From Comamonas sp. B21-038 (lineage in GTDB: Bacteria; Pseudomonadota; Gammaproteobacteria; Burkholderiales; Burkholderiaceae_C): DNA of 64,000 bases. The notes beneath the pieces were generated by a model that did not search any database, was not told the origin of the DNA, and worked only from the letters and a program-made list of their open reading frames with translations. Positions 17,000 to 26,100 of this stretch are shown here, one piece after another (position 1 is the stretch's first letter; each line of letters starts with the position of its first letter). A program made the translations under genes and the position numbers. The stretch is taken from assembly GCF_022387135.1 (NCBI RefSeq), contig NZ_CP092462.1, forward strand, positions 5,098,501-5,162,500. The letters run 5' to 3'.

Positions 17000-17803
17000 A
17001 TGCTGGATTCCTTGATAAAAAATACCCGCGAACTGGTCGCCAGTCGCGCCCTGGTCGGCGTGATGACCCGCCGAGAGGTCGCTGCACGCCATGCGGGCAC
17101 TGCGCTGGGCGTCATCTGGCCCTATCTCCAGCCGCTGCTGTCCGTTGCGGCTTATTACCTCGTGTTCGACATCGTGTTCGCGATGCGCCTGGGGGAGGGT
17201 GCATCCAGCCATGCGGTGGGTACCTTTCTGATTGTGGGGGCGCTGCCTTGGATGGCCTTTTGCGATGCGGTATCGCGTGGCATGGGCAGCCTGCTGGAGG
17301 CAGGATCCATTTTGCAGAAGAACCCGCTGCCGCCGGTGCTGTTCCCGGTGCGATCGGTGTTGGCCAGCTCCTGGATCTTTGGTCCGCTGATGCTGCTGCT
17401 GGCGCTGTGCTACATCCCTGTGCACCATATGCAGTGGGGGGTATTGGCCTTGCTGCCGCTGATGGCCATGCAGCTGCTGATGACCTTGCTGCTGTCCTAC
17501 GCGCTGGCGATCTTTGCCGCGGCCTTGCGCGATACCGTGCAGCTGGTGGGTTTTATGCTGTCGGTGGGTATCTACCTGACGCCGATCCTGTTTCCGATCA
17601 CGATGTTTCCGCAAGGTTGGCGCTGGCTGCTGTGGCTCAACCCGATGGCTTCCTATGTCATGGGCTACCAGTCTGCGCTGCTGCAGGGCCAGTGGCCGGA
17701 GCTGCAAGTCTGGGTGGTGAGCGCTGTGTGGATTGCAGTGCTTGCCATGGTGGTGAATGTGCTGGTGCGGCGCAGCCGCGACCAGCTGGTGGACTGGCTA
17801 TGA
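17000..17803 (+). CDS. wzm: polysaccharide ABC exporter, membrane subunit
   Basis: At 267 residues with six hydrophobic segments, this is an ABC-2 type permease. The N-terminal TRREVAARHAGTALGVIWPYLQPL is the typical cytoplasmic interface helix of Wzm proteins, and the C-terminal LNPMASYVMGYQSALLQGQWP matches the family end. Its stop overlaps the ATPase gene as ATGA, so the two are translationally coupled. Together they export a lipid-linked glycan across the inner membrane for O-antigen or capsule. The start has no strong ribosome site. Confidence 0.93.
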   Translation: MLDSLIKNTRELVASRALVGVMTRREVAARHAGTALGVIWPYLQPLLSVAAYYLVFDIVFAMRLGEGASSHAVGTFLIVGALPWMAFCDAVSRGMGSLLEAGSILQKNPLPPVLFPVRSVLASSWIFGPLMLLLALCYIPVHHMQWGVLALLPLMAMQLLMTLLLSYALAIFAAALRDTVQLVGFMLSVGIYLTPILFPITMFPQGWRWLLWLNPMASYVMGYQSALLQGQWPELQVWVVSAVWIAVLAMVVNVLVRRSRDQLVDWL

Positions 17804-19122
17804 CGGGCGTGCAGATGGCGAAGACGCAAGAGACCGCGGCCGTGCTGGTGGTCAAGAACCTGGGCAAGGAATACAAGCTGTATGACTCCCCGCGCCAGCG
17901 TGTGAAGGCGCTGCTGACGGGGCGGGCCATGCACCGCAGCCACTGGGCGCTGCGCGATGTCAGCTTCAGCCTGGCGCGCGGCCAGTGCATCGGTGTGGTG
18001 GGTGACAACGGTGCTGGCAAGAGCTCGTTGCTCAAATTGCTGGCAGGCACGATGCAACCCTCGACCGGCTCCATTGAGCGCTCCGGCCGCATCACCGCCA
18101 TTTTGGAGCTGGGAGCCGGTTTCCACCCTGATTTCAGCGGCCGCGACAACCTGTATTTTGCCGGCAGCCTGATTGGCATCAGCCATGAGGAGATGCGCAA
18201 GCTGGAGCCGGAGATCATTGCCTTCTCCGAGCTGCAGGACGCGATCGACCGGCCGGTCAAAACCTATTCCTCGGGCATGAATGTGCGCCTGGCCTTTGCG
18301 CTGGTCACCGCCGTGCAGCCCGATGTGCTGATCGTCGACGAAGCGCTGGCCGTCGGTGACCAGAGCTTTCAGAAGAAATGCATCGAGCGCATTCTGGACT
18401 TTCGCCAGAAGGGCTGCACCATCCTCTTTTGTTCGCACAGTCCCTACCATATTCGCCACCTCTGCGATGCCGCGTTGTGGCTGGAGCAGGGCCAGGTGCA
18501 GATGTTTGGCGAGACCGAGGCGGTGCTGGCGGCCTACGATGTGCGCACGCGCCAAAAGCAGGATGAGAAGGACCGGCAACAGTGGGGTGATGATGCGGCA
18601 AGTGCTGTGCCGTCTGTGCTGGCCGATGTGGCTGCAGCAGCGGTGGCTCCAGAACCGGCCGATCCACTGGCTACGCCCTATGCCGTGGAGCCCCCCAACC
18701 TGCCTCCAGCCAAAGAGGCTGGCAACGCCTGCATCCTGTCGGTGGATATTGCCAACCTGAGCCCGGGCGACCCGCCGGTGTTGCAAGGCCAGGACCTGGT
18801 GATCACGATCAAGGCACGCGGCAACGGGGCCGAGCGGCCCAATATCGGCTTCATGATCGAGCAGAACAAGGGCGTAGGCATTGCCTGTCTGGCTACGCAC
18901 GAAGAGGGTGCGGTGCCTCTGCCATTGCCCGATGGCAGTTGGCAGTCGGTACTGAGCTTTCCGGACCTGCCTTTGCACAGCGGTGACTATGTGGTCAGCG
19001 CCTTCTTGTTCGATGGCTCGGGTCTGGCGGTCTACGACCAATGGTTCCAGTACACCGTCTTCCGCTTTATCTACCCCAAGCCGCTGCCTGGACTGGTACG
19101 ATTGCCCCACCATTGGAGCTGA
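17800..19122 (+). CDS. wzt: polysaccharide ABC exporter ATPase with C-terminal glycan-binding domain
   Basis: The 440-residue protein has an N-terminal ABC domain with Walker A GDNGAGKSS, a signature-like YSSGMNVRLAFA and Walker B VLIVDEALAVGD. A Pro/Ala-rich linker (about 260-305) leads to a C-terminal beta-sandwich (about 310-440, with PNIGFMIEQNKGVGI and GDYVVSAFLFDG). In Wzt proteins that domain recognises the chain-terminating group of the finished glycan. Presence of the domain predicts a polymer with a specific non-reducing-end modification; two methyltransferase genes follow immediately, which fits methyl termination. Confidence 0.93.
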   Translation: MTGVQMAKTQETAAVLVVKNLGKEYKLYDSPRQRVKALLTGRAMHRSHWALRDVSFSLARGQCIGVVGDNGAGKSSLLKLLAGTMQPSTGSIERSGRITAILELGAGFHPDFSGRDNLYFAGSLIGISHEEMRKLEPEIIAFSELQDAIDRPVKTYSSGMNVRLAFALVTAVQPDVLIVDEALAVGDQSFQKKCIERILDFRQKGCTILFCSHSPYHIRHLCDAALWLEQGQVQMFGETEAVLAAYDVRTRQKQDEKDRQQWGDDAASAVPSVLADVAAAAVAPEPADPLATPYAVEPPNLPPAKEAGNACILSVDIANLSPGDPPVLQGQDLVITIKARGNGAERPNIGFMIEQNKGVGIACLATHEEGAVPLPLPDGSWQSVLSFPDLPLHSGDYVVSAFLFDGSGLAVYDQWFQYTVFRFIYPKPLPGLVRLPHHWS

Positions 19123-19168
19123 GGCTGCGCGCAAGCGCGTGCACCGCTTGAACCCCAGGAAACGAGCG

Positions 19169-19188
19169 CGCCAGCGTCTGCGCTGGCG
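19169..19188. other. hairpin between wzt and the first methyltransferase
   Basis: CGCCAGCG, TCTG, CGCTGGCG is a perfect 8-bp stem with a 4-base loop, 20 bases before the ATG at 19209. No T-run follows, so it is not a standard terminator; it may tune expression or protect the message. Confidence 0.4.
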
Positions 19189-19208
19189 TGCCCACCGCCC
19201 CCAGATTT

Positions 19209-20105
19209 ATGACCACGAATTCTCCCTCTGCGACCAACCAGGGCCAGCAGTTGCTGGCCGAAGCCCAGCTGATGCTGGCCAATGGCAATTTTGAAGCGGC
19301 CTCGGGCCTGCTGCTGCGTGCCCGTGCCGAAAAGGACGTGATGCTAGCAGCGCATGCGCTGATCGAGCAGCATGGGCTGACCGGCTCGTTCCGCAACATC
19401 ATGGGCCTGGACTGCACGATTTCCACAGCCGATGATATTTTTGGCTTCTTTGCCGGCCACCCCAGCAGCAACAACCCGCTGCGCGACTACCTGGCCGATG
19501 GCTGGCGCACCCTGGCCGAGCTGATGACGGTGATGGAACGTGTCGGCCAGCCGCTGGTGCAGAGCCAGCATTTTCTGGAGTTTGCCAGCGGCCATGGCCG
19601 TTTTACCCGCCACCTGGCCCATCTGCTGGGCCCCGGCAAGGTGACGGTATCGGATGTGGTGCCCGATGCGGTGGACTTCGCGCAGCGTACCTTTGGCGTA
19701 CAGGGCTTTGTCTCTGCCAGCGTGCCTGAGCAACTGGTGGCCCCGCGCCAGTACGACACGGTCTTTGTGCTGTCGCTGTTCAGCCATCTGCCGCGCAGCA
19801 CCTGGGGCCGCTGGCTGCAGGTGTTGTACAACCTGGTGTCGCCGGGTGGCATTCTGGTGTTCAGCACGCACGGCATCAAGGCGGCCCGGTTTGACAGCGT
19901 TCCGCTCGATGATGAGGGCTTTTTCTTTGCGCCGTCGAGCGAATCGAACGCCATCGATCCGAACGAGTACGGCACGGCCTTTACGACCGAAGCCTTTGTG
20001 CGCGCGCGCATTGCCGAGACCGTGGGCGCCGACAAGCTCGAATATTTCTCCCCCGTGCAGTTCTGGAACCACCAGGACGTGTACGTGCTGCGAAAGCCCT
20101 CATGA
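19209..20105 (+). CDS. SAM-dependent methyltransferase, polysaccharide locus
   Basis: This 298-residue protein carries a class I methyltransferase motif I (FLEFASGHGRFTRHLA, near residue 125), the post-motif acidic segment VTVSDVVPDAVDFA and motif LYNLVSPGGILVFST. The N-terminal 100 residues are helical and unassigned. An upstream in-frame GTG at 19188 falls inside a hairpin; ATG 19209 is preferred although its ribosome site is poor. It ends in an ATGA overlap with a second methyltransferase. Likely role, inferred from its place after wzt, is methylation of the exported glycan. Confidence 0.85.
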   Translation: MTTNSPSATNQGQQLLAEAQLMLANGNFEAASGLLLRARAEKDVMLAAHALIEQHGLTGSFRNIMGLDCTISTADDIFGFFAGHPSSNNPLRDYLADGWRTLAELMTVMERVGQPLVQSQHFLEFASGHGRFTRHLAHLLGPGKVTVSDVVPDAVDFAQRTFGVQGFVSASVPEQLVAPRQYDTVFVLSLFSHLPRSTWGRWLQVLYNLVSPGGILVFSTHGIKAARFDSVPLDDEGFFFAPSSESNAIDPNEYGTAFTTEAFVRARIAETVGADKLEYFSPVQFWNHQDVYVLRKPS

Positions 20106-20986
20106 ACCGCGGAAACCGTATGCGCCGCCTGGCGCAATTGCGTGAAAAGCTGCTGGGCCTGCCCGCGTTTGACGACAGCCGGATCACTGACGAGTGGTTC
20201 CGCTCCCACTTCCACTACGCATCCGATGTGGTGGCGCAGTGGCTCAGCCCTGTGATGGATGTGAGCACTGCCCGCCTGCTGCAGTTTGGCTGCGGTGATG
20301 GCATCACCGATCTGGCCCTGGTGCTGCGCCATGGCGCTGCGGCCATCCACGGCGTTGATGTGCGCCAGGAATACGCCAAGCTGCCCCGCATTGCGCAGGA
20401 GCAGTTGGGCCTGCAACGCATTCCGGCCGCGCTGAGTTTTCAGACGATCACCCCCAGCGCGCCGCTGGCGGGCCAGGCGCCGCTCTATGACGGCATCATG
20501 AGCTGGTCGACCTTTGAGCATGTGCAGCGCGACCAGTTGCTGCCCATCCTGAAAGACCTGCTGGCCTGCCTGAAGCCGGGCGGGCATTTCTTCTTGCAGA
20601 TCGAGCCGCTGTTCTACTCCGCCTTTGGCTCGCACCTGCGCCGCTATGACAGCGTTGCCTGGCACCACCTGCTGGTGGACGAGGATGCGCTCTGGAAGGT
20701 GATAGCAGCCTATGACGGTGAACTCAGCCCCGATGAGGTGGACTTTGGCTTTGCCGATTTTGGGCCGGAGGGCTACAAGCGCTTTGTGTTCAAGGAATAC
20801 CAGGAGCTCAACCGCCTGACCGCCGACGAACTCGTAGACCTGGCCAAGGAAGCGGGGTTTACGGTGGCACGCGAAGAGCGCCGCCACTATGAGCCCGAGC
20901 CGGTGCCAGAGGTCTTGTTGGTGCAGTACCCGCGCGAGGTACTGACCAACAACGAGATCTTTTTGCTGCTGCAGCGTCCCGTTTGA
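20102..20986 (+). CDS. second SAM-dependent methyltransferase, polysaccharide locus
   Basis: The 294-residue protein has motif I as LLQFGCGDGITDLAL (near residue 60), IHGVDVRQEYAKL, and a later segment SWSTFEHVQRDQLLP with LACLKPGGHFFLQIEP, typical of class I methyltransferases acting on small molecules or sugars. It is translationally coupled to the preceding methyltransferase. The pair plus Wzt suggests methylation or capping of the polymer. It ends next to a terminator that separates it from the convergent glycosyltransferase gene. Confidence 0.87.
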   Translation: MNRGNRMRRLAQLREKLLGLPAFDDSRITDEWFRSHFHYASDVVAQWLSPVMDVSTARLLQFGCGDGITDLALVLRHGAAAIHGVDVRQEYAKLPRIAQEQLGLQRIPAALSFQTITPSAPLAGQAPLYDGIMSWSTFEHVQRDQLLPILKDLLACLKPGGHFFLQIEPLFYSAFGSHLRRYDSVAWHHLLVDEDALWKVIAAYDGELSPDEVDFGFADFGPEGYKRFVFKEYQELNRLTADELVDLAKEAGFTVAREERRHYEPEPVPEVLLVQYPREVLTNNEIFLLLQRPV

Positions 20987-20990
20987 TCAT

Positions 20991-21026
20991 GGGCCGGCAG
21001 CCCGTAGAGCGCGCCGGCCCGTTTTT
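20991..21026. terminator. terminator between convergent genes
   Basis: GGGCCGGC at 20991-20998 pairs with GCCGGCCC at 21013-21020 and is followed by GTTTTT. It lies directly between the methyltransferase stop at 20986 and the stop of the minus-strand gene at 21029, so it closes the plus-strand wzm operon. Confidence 0.75.
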
Positions 21027-21028
21027 CG

Positions 21029-23068
21029 TCAGGCGGCGGGCTGGGTGCCTGCCGCAGCCACTGCCTGCTGCAACGGTTCGGAGACACTGGCGCTGTAGCT
21101 CAAACGCTGCATGCGCTGGCCCAGGCCGCTGCGGCTGAAGAGGCGGCGGTTGATCGAGGGCTGGCAGTGCAAAGGGGTGCGCACCAGCCAGCAGGTGTGG
21201 CGCACTTCAAAAGCGGGGTGGAAGTACGGATCGCCCTGGTCCAGGAAATCGCGCCAGCGGCTGGCGAACAATGCCGAATCCTCGGGGTGCGGGTCATAGC
21301 CTTCGGCCTTGCCCCGGGTGATGGATTCATGGTGGATCAAGGTGGCTTGCGGGCAGTACAGCACACGCCAGCCCAGCTGCAAGGTGCGCAGGCACAGGTC
21401 CACATCGCCAAAGCCTACGGCCAGCTTCTCGTCATAGCCGTCGATGGCATCAAACGCGTCCTTGCGCATCAGCAGGCAGGCGGCGGTCACGGCGGATACC
21501 TCGTGCGTACTGACCAGGCGGCCCATGAAGGCGATGTCGACGCGGTCGGGAGGCAGCTTCAAGAACTTGCCATAGTGCTCGGCAATGCCGAAGGCGCCCA
21601 CGCAGACACCGGCGTGCTGGATCGACGTGCGGTCGGGGTAGAGCAGCTGCGCGCCCACCATGCCGACGCTCGGGTCCTGGCACTGCGACAGCATGTGCTC
21701 CAGCCAGCCGCTCTCCAGCGCCTCGATGTCGTTGTTGCAGAACAGGTAGTGGCTGTAGGGGCGGGTCAGCTGGCGCACGGCCCAGTTGTTGATGGCCGAG
21801 AAATTGAAGGGCCCCTGGTAGCGCAGCACGGTGGCAGTGCCCTCCTGCTGCAACTGGGCAAAATAGTCCAGGCTGGCCTGCTCGGTCGAGTCATGGTCGA
21901 TCACGATCAGGTCGTAGGCGGCATGCTGCACGGTGGCGCGGATGCTGTCCACGCACTGGCGCACCAGGCTGCCGTAGTTCTTGGTCGGGATGATGATGGC
22001 CACACGCTGGCCATCGGCGATCTGGTGCTGCGTCTCAAAGAAGTTGAAGGACACGCCGGCGGCCGAGCGCGCCGCGATGCCGCTGCGGTCCAGATGGCGT
22101 TGCAGCACCGCAGTCGAGGTGGCCATCACCTGGGCCATCTTGTCGTGGCCGGCCGAGCCGGTGTGGGTACGCCATTGGTAGAGGAGTTCAGGCAGGTGGA
22201 CGATGCGGCTGGCCGCCTCGCTGACCCTCAGAATCAGATCGTAGTCCTGCGAAATGCCCAGGGACTCGTCAAAGCCGCCCAGGCTGCGCAGCAACGCCGT
22301 GCGAAAGCCCACCATGTGCACGATATAGGGGTGGCTGCGCAGGTATTCGGGCGAGAAGGCCGGGCGATGGAAGTACTGCAGCACCTGCCTGCCATCGGGG
22401 CTGACCAGCACTTCGTCCGAGTACAGCATGTCCGGGTCATCGGCCATCACGCTTTGGGCGACGCGGTAGATGGCCTGGGGCTGGAGCAGGTCGTCATGGT
22501 CCAGCAGCACCACAAAGGGAGAGGTGGCCAGCGCCAGCGCCCGGTTGCTGGCGTGCGATACGCCATGGTTGCGCTCGCCCAGGTGCAGCTTGATACGGGG
22601 CTCCTGCGCGGCCAGTTCTTGCAGCATGCTACGCACATGGGGCTGGGTGGAGGCATCGTCGGCGATGCACAGTTCCCAGTGCGGGTAGATCTGGGCGCGC
22701 ACCGAATCGACCATGGCGGTCAACATGGCCGGGTCGGTGTTGTAGGTGGGCACCAGGATCGAGATGCTGACCGGCTGCGTCAAGCTTGCAATCTCGGCGC
22801 GCAGCACCGGCAGCACCTCGCTGGCCAAGCGCTGCTGGTAGTCCTGCCAGGCATCGGTGGGGGCGACCGGTACAGTCGGGGCATCAGGGTGGCCCAAGGA
22901 CAGCAGCTGGTGCTTGAGCATTGGGGTGCCACCGGTGCGCCAGGCGCGCCAGAGCCGGCGGCTGTTGCTGCCCAGTTGGCGGGGATCGGCGGCCAGCAGG
23001 TACATGCTGCGGGCCAGCTGGCGCAGCTTGTGGGGCAGCTTGCGCAAGGTAGAGAGAGTGGATGACAA
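21029..23068 (-). CDS. tandem two-domain GT2 glycosyltransferase
   Basis: The 679-residue protein contains two family 2 glycosyltransferase modules. The first (about 105-330) has ISILVPTYNT, IADDAST and LLDHDD; the second (about 370-620) has AIIIPTKN, VIDHDST, FCNNDIE and the acceptor-side LAVGFGDVDLCLR. An N-terminal 100-residue helical part precedes them. Proteins of this layout add two different sugars or alternate linkages in O-antigen and capsule synthesis. A hydrophobic membrane segment is not evident, so it is likely cytosolic or peripheral. It lies 63 bp downstream of the larger multidomain gene, probably in one operon. Confidence 0.9.
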   Translation of the reverse strand: MSSTLSTLRKLPHKLRQLARSMYLLAADPRQLGSNSRRLWRAWRTGGTPMLKHQLLSLGHPDAPTVPVAPTDAWQDYQQRLASEVLPVLRAEIASLTQPVSISILVPTYNTDPAMLTAMVDSVRAQIYPHWELCIADDASTQPHVRSMLQELAAQEPRIKLHLGERNHGVSHASNRALALATSPFVVLLDHDDLLQPQAIYRVAQSVMADDPDMLYSDEVLVSPDGRQVLQYFHRPAFSPEYLRSHPYIVHMVGFRTALLRSLGGFDESLGISQDYDLILRVSEAASRIVHLPELLYQWRTHTGSAGHDKMAQVMATSTAVLQRHLDRSGIAARSAAGVSFNFFETQHQIADGQRVAIIIPTKNYGSLVRQCVDSIRATVQHAAYDLIVIDHDSTEQASLDYFAQLQQEGTATVLRYQGPFNFSAINNWAVRQLTRPYSHYLFCNNDIEALESGWLEHMLSQCQDPSVGMVGAQLLYPDRTSIQHAGVCVGAFGIAEHYGKFLKLPPDRVDIAFMGRLVSTHEVSAVTAACLLMRKDAFDAIDGYDEKLAVGFGDVDLCLRTLQLGWRVLYCPQATLIHHESITRGKAEGYDPHPEDSALFASRWRDFLDQGDPYFHPAFEVRHTCWLVRTPLHCQPSINRRLFSRSGLGQRMQRLSYSASVSEPLQQAVAAAGTQPAA

Positions 23069-23131
23069 GGAGCGGCTCTTGGTTTTTGTAGCAGGGGTGC
23101 TTGATTTGCAAGCACTATCGGGCCATTTTAT

Positions 23132-26100
23132 TTAATGGGGGGATTGGCGCAGGCCCGTCAGGTAATCGTGTCCGTAGCTCCAGGGCTGCAGGTACTGGGC
23201 CTTCAGGTCGACCGCAGCCGCCGGTGCCGGCAGCGGTGGCTGGCCTTCGATGTACTGGCGCTGGCGAATGTCGAGCATCAGTGCCAGCCATTCGTCGGCC
23301 GACGTGCTCCAGGGACGCAGCCAGGTCCAGGGGCGGCCAGCCAGGCGCTCGGGGAAGGCGCCGATATCGGGCGCGATCACCGGCACGCCGGCCTGAAGGC
23401 AGGCGCTCAAGGTGTAGCTATAGGTCTCGGGCCACAGCGCGGGGAACCAGACCACATCGGGCTGCAGGCGCGCCATCAGTGCGGGCAGGTCGGCATCGTC
23501 GTAGGGTCCGTGTATGGTCAGGCTGGCATGGGGCTGGGTGCGCATGCGGCGGTGCGGGTAGCCCAGCAGGTGCAGCTCGACGGGCGCCTGGCTCTTGGCA
23601 GCAGCCAGTGCCACCGCTTCCATCACATCGCCTCCCTTGGCCAGGCTGACGCCGCCGAGGATGAAAACGCGCAGATGCGCATGGGGCGCCAGCGGTTGTC
23701 CCTTGGGTACGGGCAGCGTCGCTGCATCGGGGATGTCATGGTGGGTGACATAGCGCACCGGCGCATCGGGGAAGTAATGGTGCATGCGCAGCGCGGCATC
23801 CTTGCTCGGGGCCAGCACATAGCGCGCCTGGTTCAGGAAAAGGCGGTGCCGCATACGCCAGGCATCGATGTACTCGCCAGTGGGCGCGGGCTCGGCCCCC
23901 GAACATTGTGGGCACTGGGCCACACCCAGCGCCGCATAGTGCGCATTGTGCGTGGGCTCCATCAGGTTGATCTGCGGGCAGATGGCGTAGTAATCGTGCG
24001 CGGTGAAGTCATAGCGCACGCCCAGCAGCTCGGGCAGGCGCATCACTTCCAGGTTCAGGCCCATCAGGTGGTGAAAGTGGATATGGCTCACGCCCAGCTC
24101 GCGCAGTAGCGCTACCAGCGCTTCCGATTGCGTAGGCCAGTGGAACTCCTCATCATAGCCCTCGGCCGCATCCAGCCACTGCAGGCGGATGTAGTTGTCT
24201 TCCAGCGGGGTCAGGGCCAGCGATACCGCGCGGTCACGCAGGCTGTGGGCCAGCTCCTTGACATGGCGCAGGGTGCCGCCGCCGGCGTTGTGCAACACCA
24301 TCAGGATGCGCGGCAGCGGGTGCTGGCGCAGGCGGGCCTTGTCGATGGCATTGCGCGCGGCCTGGGCCGGGTTGGCTTTCAAGTGGGCTTGCACCAGGCT
24401 GTCGTAAGCGGGGTGCAGCTGCAGCAGGGTCTGGTAGGCGGCCTGCTCGCGCGGCGTCTTGCTGTCGCCGAAGCTGACGCCGCCGGTGTGCAGCACCACG
24501 CTGTCCAGCGCCAGCAGGTGGCGCCAGCCCAGGTCATGGGCGCGCATGCAGAAGTCGTTTTCTTCACCGTAGCCCTTGCCGAAATGCTCCACATCAAACA
24601 GGCCGGTCTGGGCCAGGCAGTCGCGGCGGATGTACATGCAAAAGCCGACGCCGGTGGGCACCTCGACCGTCTGCCCGGCATTGGCGCTGGCGGCCAGGTG
24701 GTTCAGGCGCAGCAGGTCGGCATCCACGGGCAGCGCATTCTTTTCGCAAAAGCGCGGGTAGCTGCAGATCGTCGCGTTGTTGGACAGCGGCGTGACGCTG
24801 CCCACATCTTCTGCGCTGTAGGCCGCCCGGTGCAGGCGGTCCAGCCATTCGTGGGACACCTCCGTGTCGCTGTTGAGCAGCAGCACATCGTGGCTGGGGT
24901 TCAGCGCCATGCCCCGGTTGACGGTGGCCACAAAGCCCAGGTTGCTGTCGTTTTCCAGCAGATGCACGCGGCTGTCCTGCTGCGCCAGTTCGCGCAGCCA
25001 GGCGGTCAGCTCCGGCTCTGGGCTGGCATCATTGATCACCACCAACTGGCTGTTGGTTTGCGTCGCCGCCTGCAGCACCGACTGCAGACAGCGCTGCGTA
25101 TCGCCCAAGCCCCGGTACACCGGGACGATGATGTCAACCATGGTCGCGGGCTGGGCTGCTGCCAGCGGGCGCACGGGTTCGGCCAGCGTTTCAGAGGGAC
25201 TTGCTTCCTCGACCACGATGGCGGGCACCGCCTCATCCTGCGTCTCAGCGCTCACCTCCGCTGCATCGAATGCCTCCACTGCTTGCACAGGCTCGGGCTC
25301 GGGCACATGCACGACGGCCGGGGCGGGCGCAGGCCGGCCGCGCAGCCGGGCCTTGGCGCTGGCCAGTTTCTGGCCGACGCGGTAGGCCTCCGAGGCCTCG
25401 ATATTGCTCAGATGGGTTTGCAGATTGTTGATATGCGTCTGCTGGCCCTGGATGTGCTCCTGCTGCTGGGCAATGGCTTCTTCCAGGTTTTGGCGCTGGT
25501 CCTGCATATGGGCCTGCAACTGGCGCAGCTGCGTGTGGGCATCGGCCTGGGCCTGCTGCGCGCGCAACACCTCGGTATCCGCATGGCGGATGCGGGCCTG
25601 CAGTTCCTGGGCGCTATCGGCCAGCGCCGCATAGTCGGCGGACATGGGCCAGCCCAGGCTGACTTCGAGCACCGCACCTTCCGTCTGCAAGCAGTCCTGC
25701 AGCAGCGCTGGCGCAATCGGCAGGTGCAGGTGCGGGTCGTCGCCGGTCAGCAACAGCAAGGTGCTGCCCGGCGCGGTGGCGGGGGCCGGCTGCCAGCTGA
25801 TCTGGCTGTGCGGCACTTGAGCCAGCGCTTCGGGCTGTTCTGCCTGCCAGCGCCAGCGCAGCACGCCGCTGGCGTCATACAGGCGCACCGCGTGCAGGTG
25901 CAAAAAGCCGGGGCGGTCGGCCGGGTCCCAGCGCAAGCTGGGCTGGGCGCCTTCAAAGCGAGGCAGCGCAAAGCGAATGTTCTGCTGCAGCGCGCCGATC
26001 TGGCCCTTGGCAATCAGCTTGTGCGACTCGCTGAACTGGCCGGCATCGGCCCAGTACAGGTTGGTGGTGAAGCTGGCATGTGCGGTGTTGGCCTCGCTCT

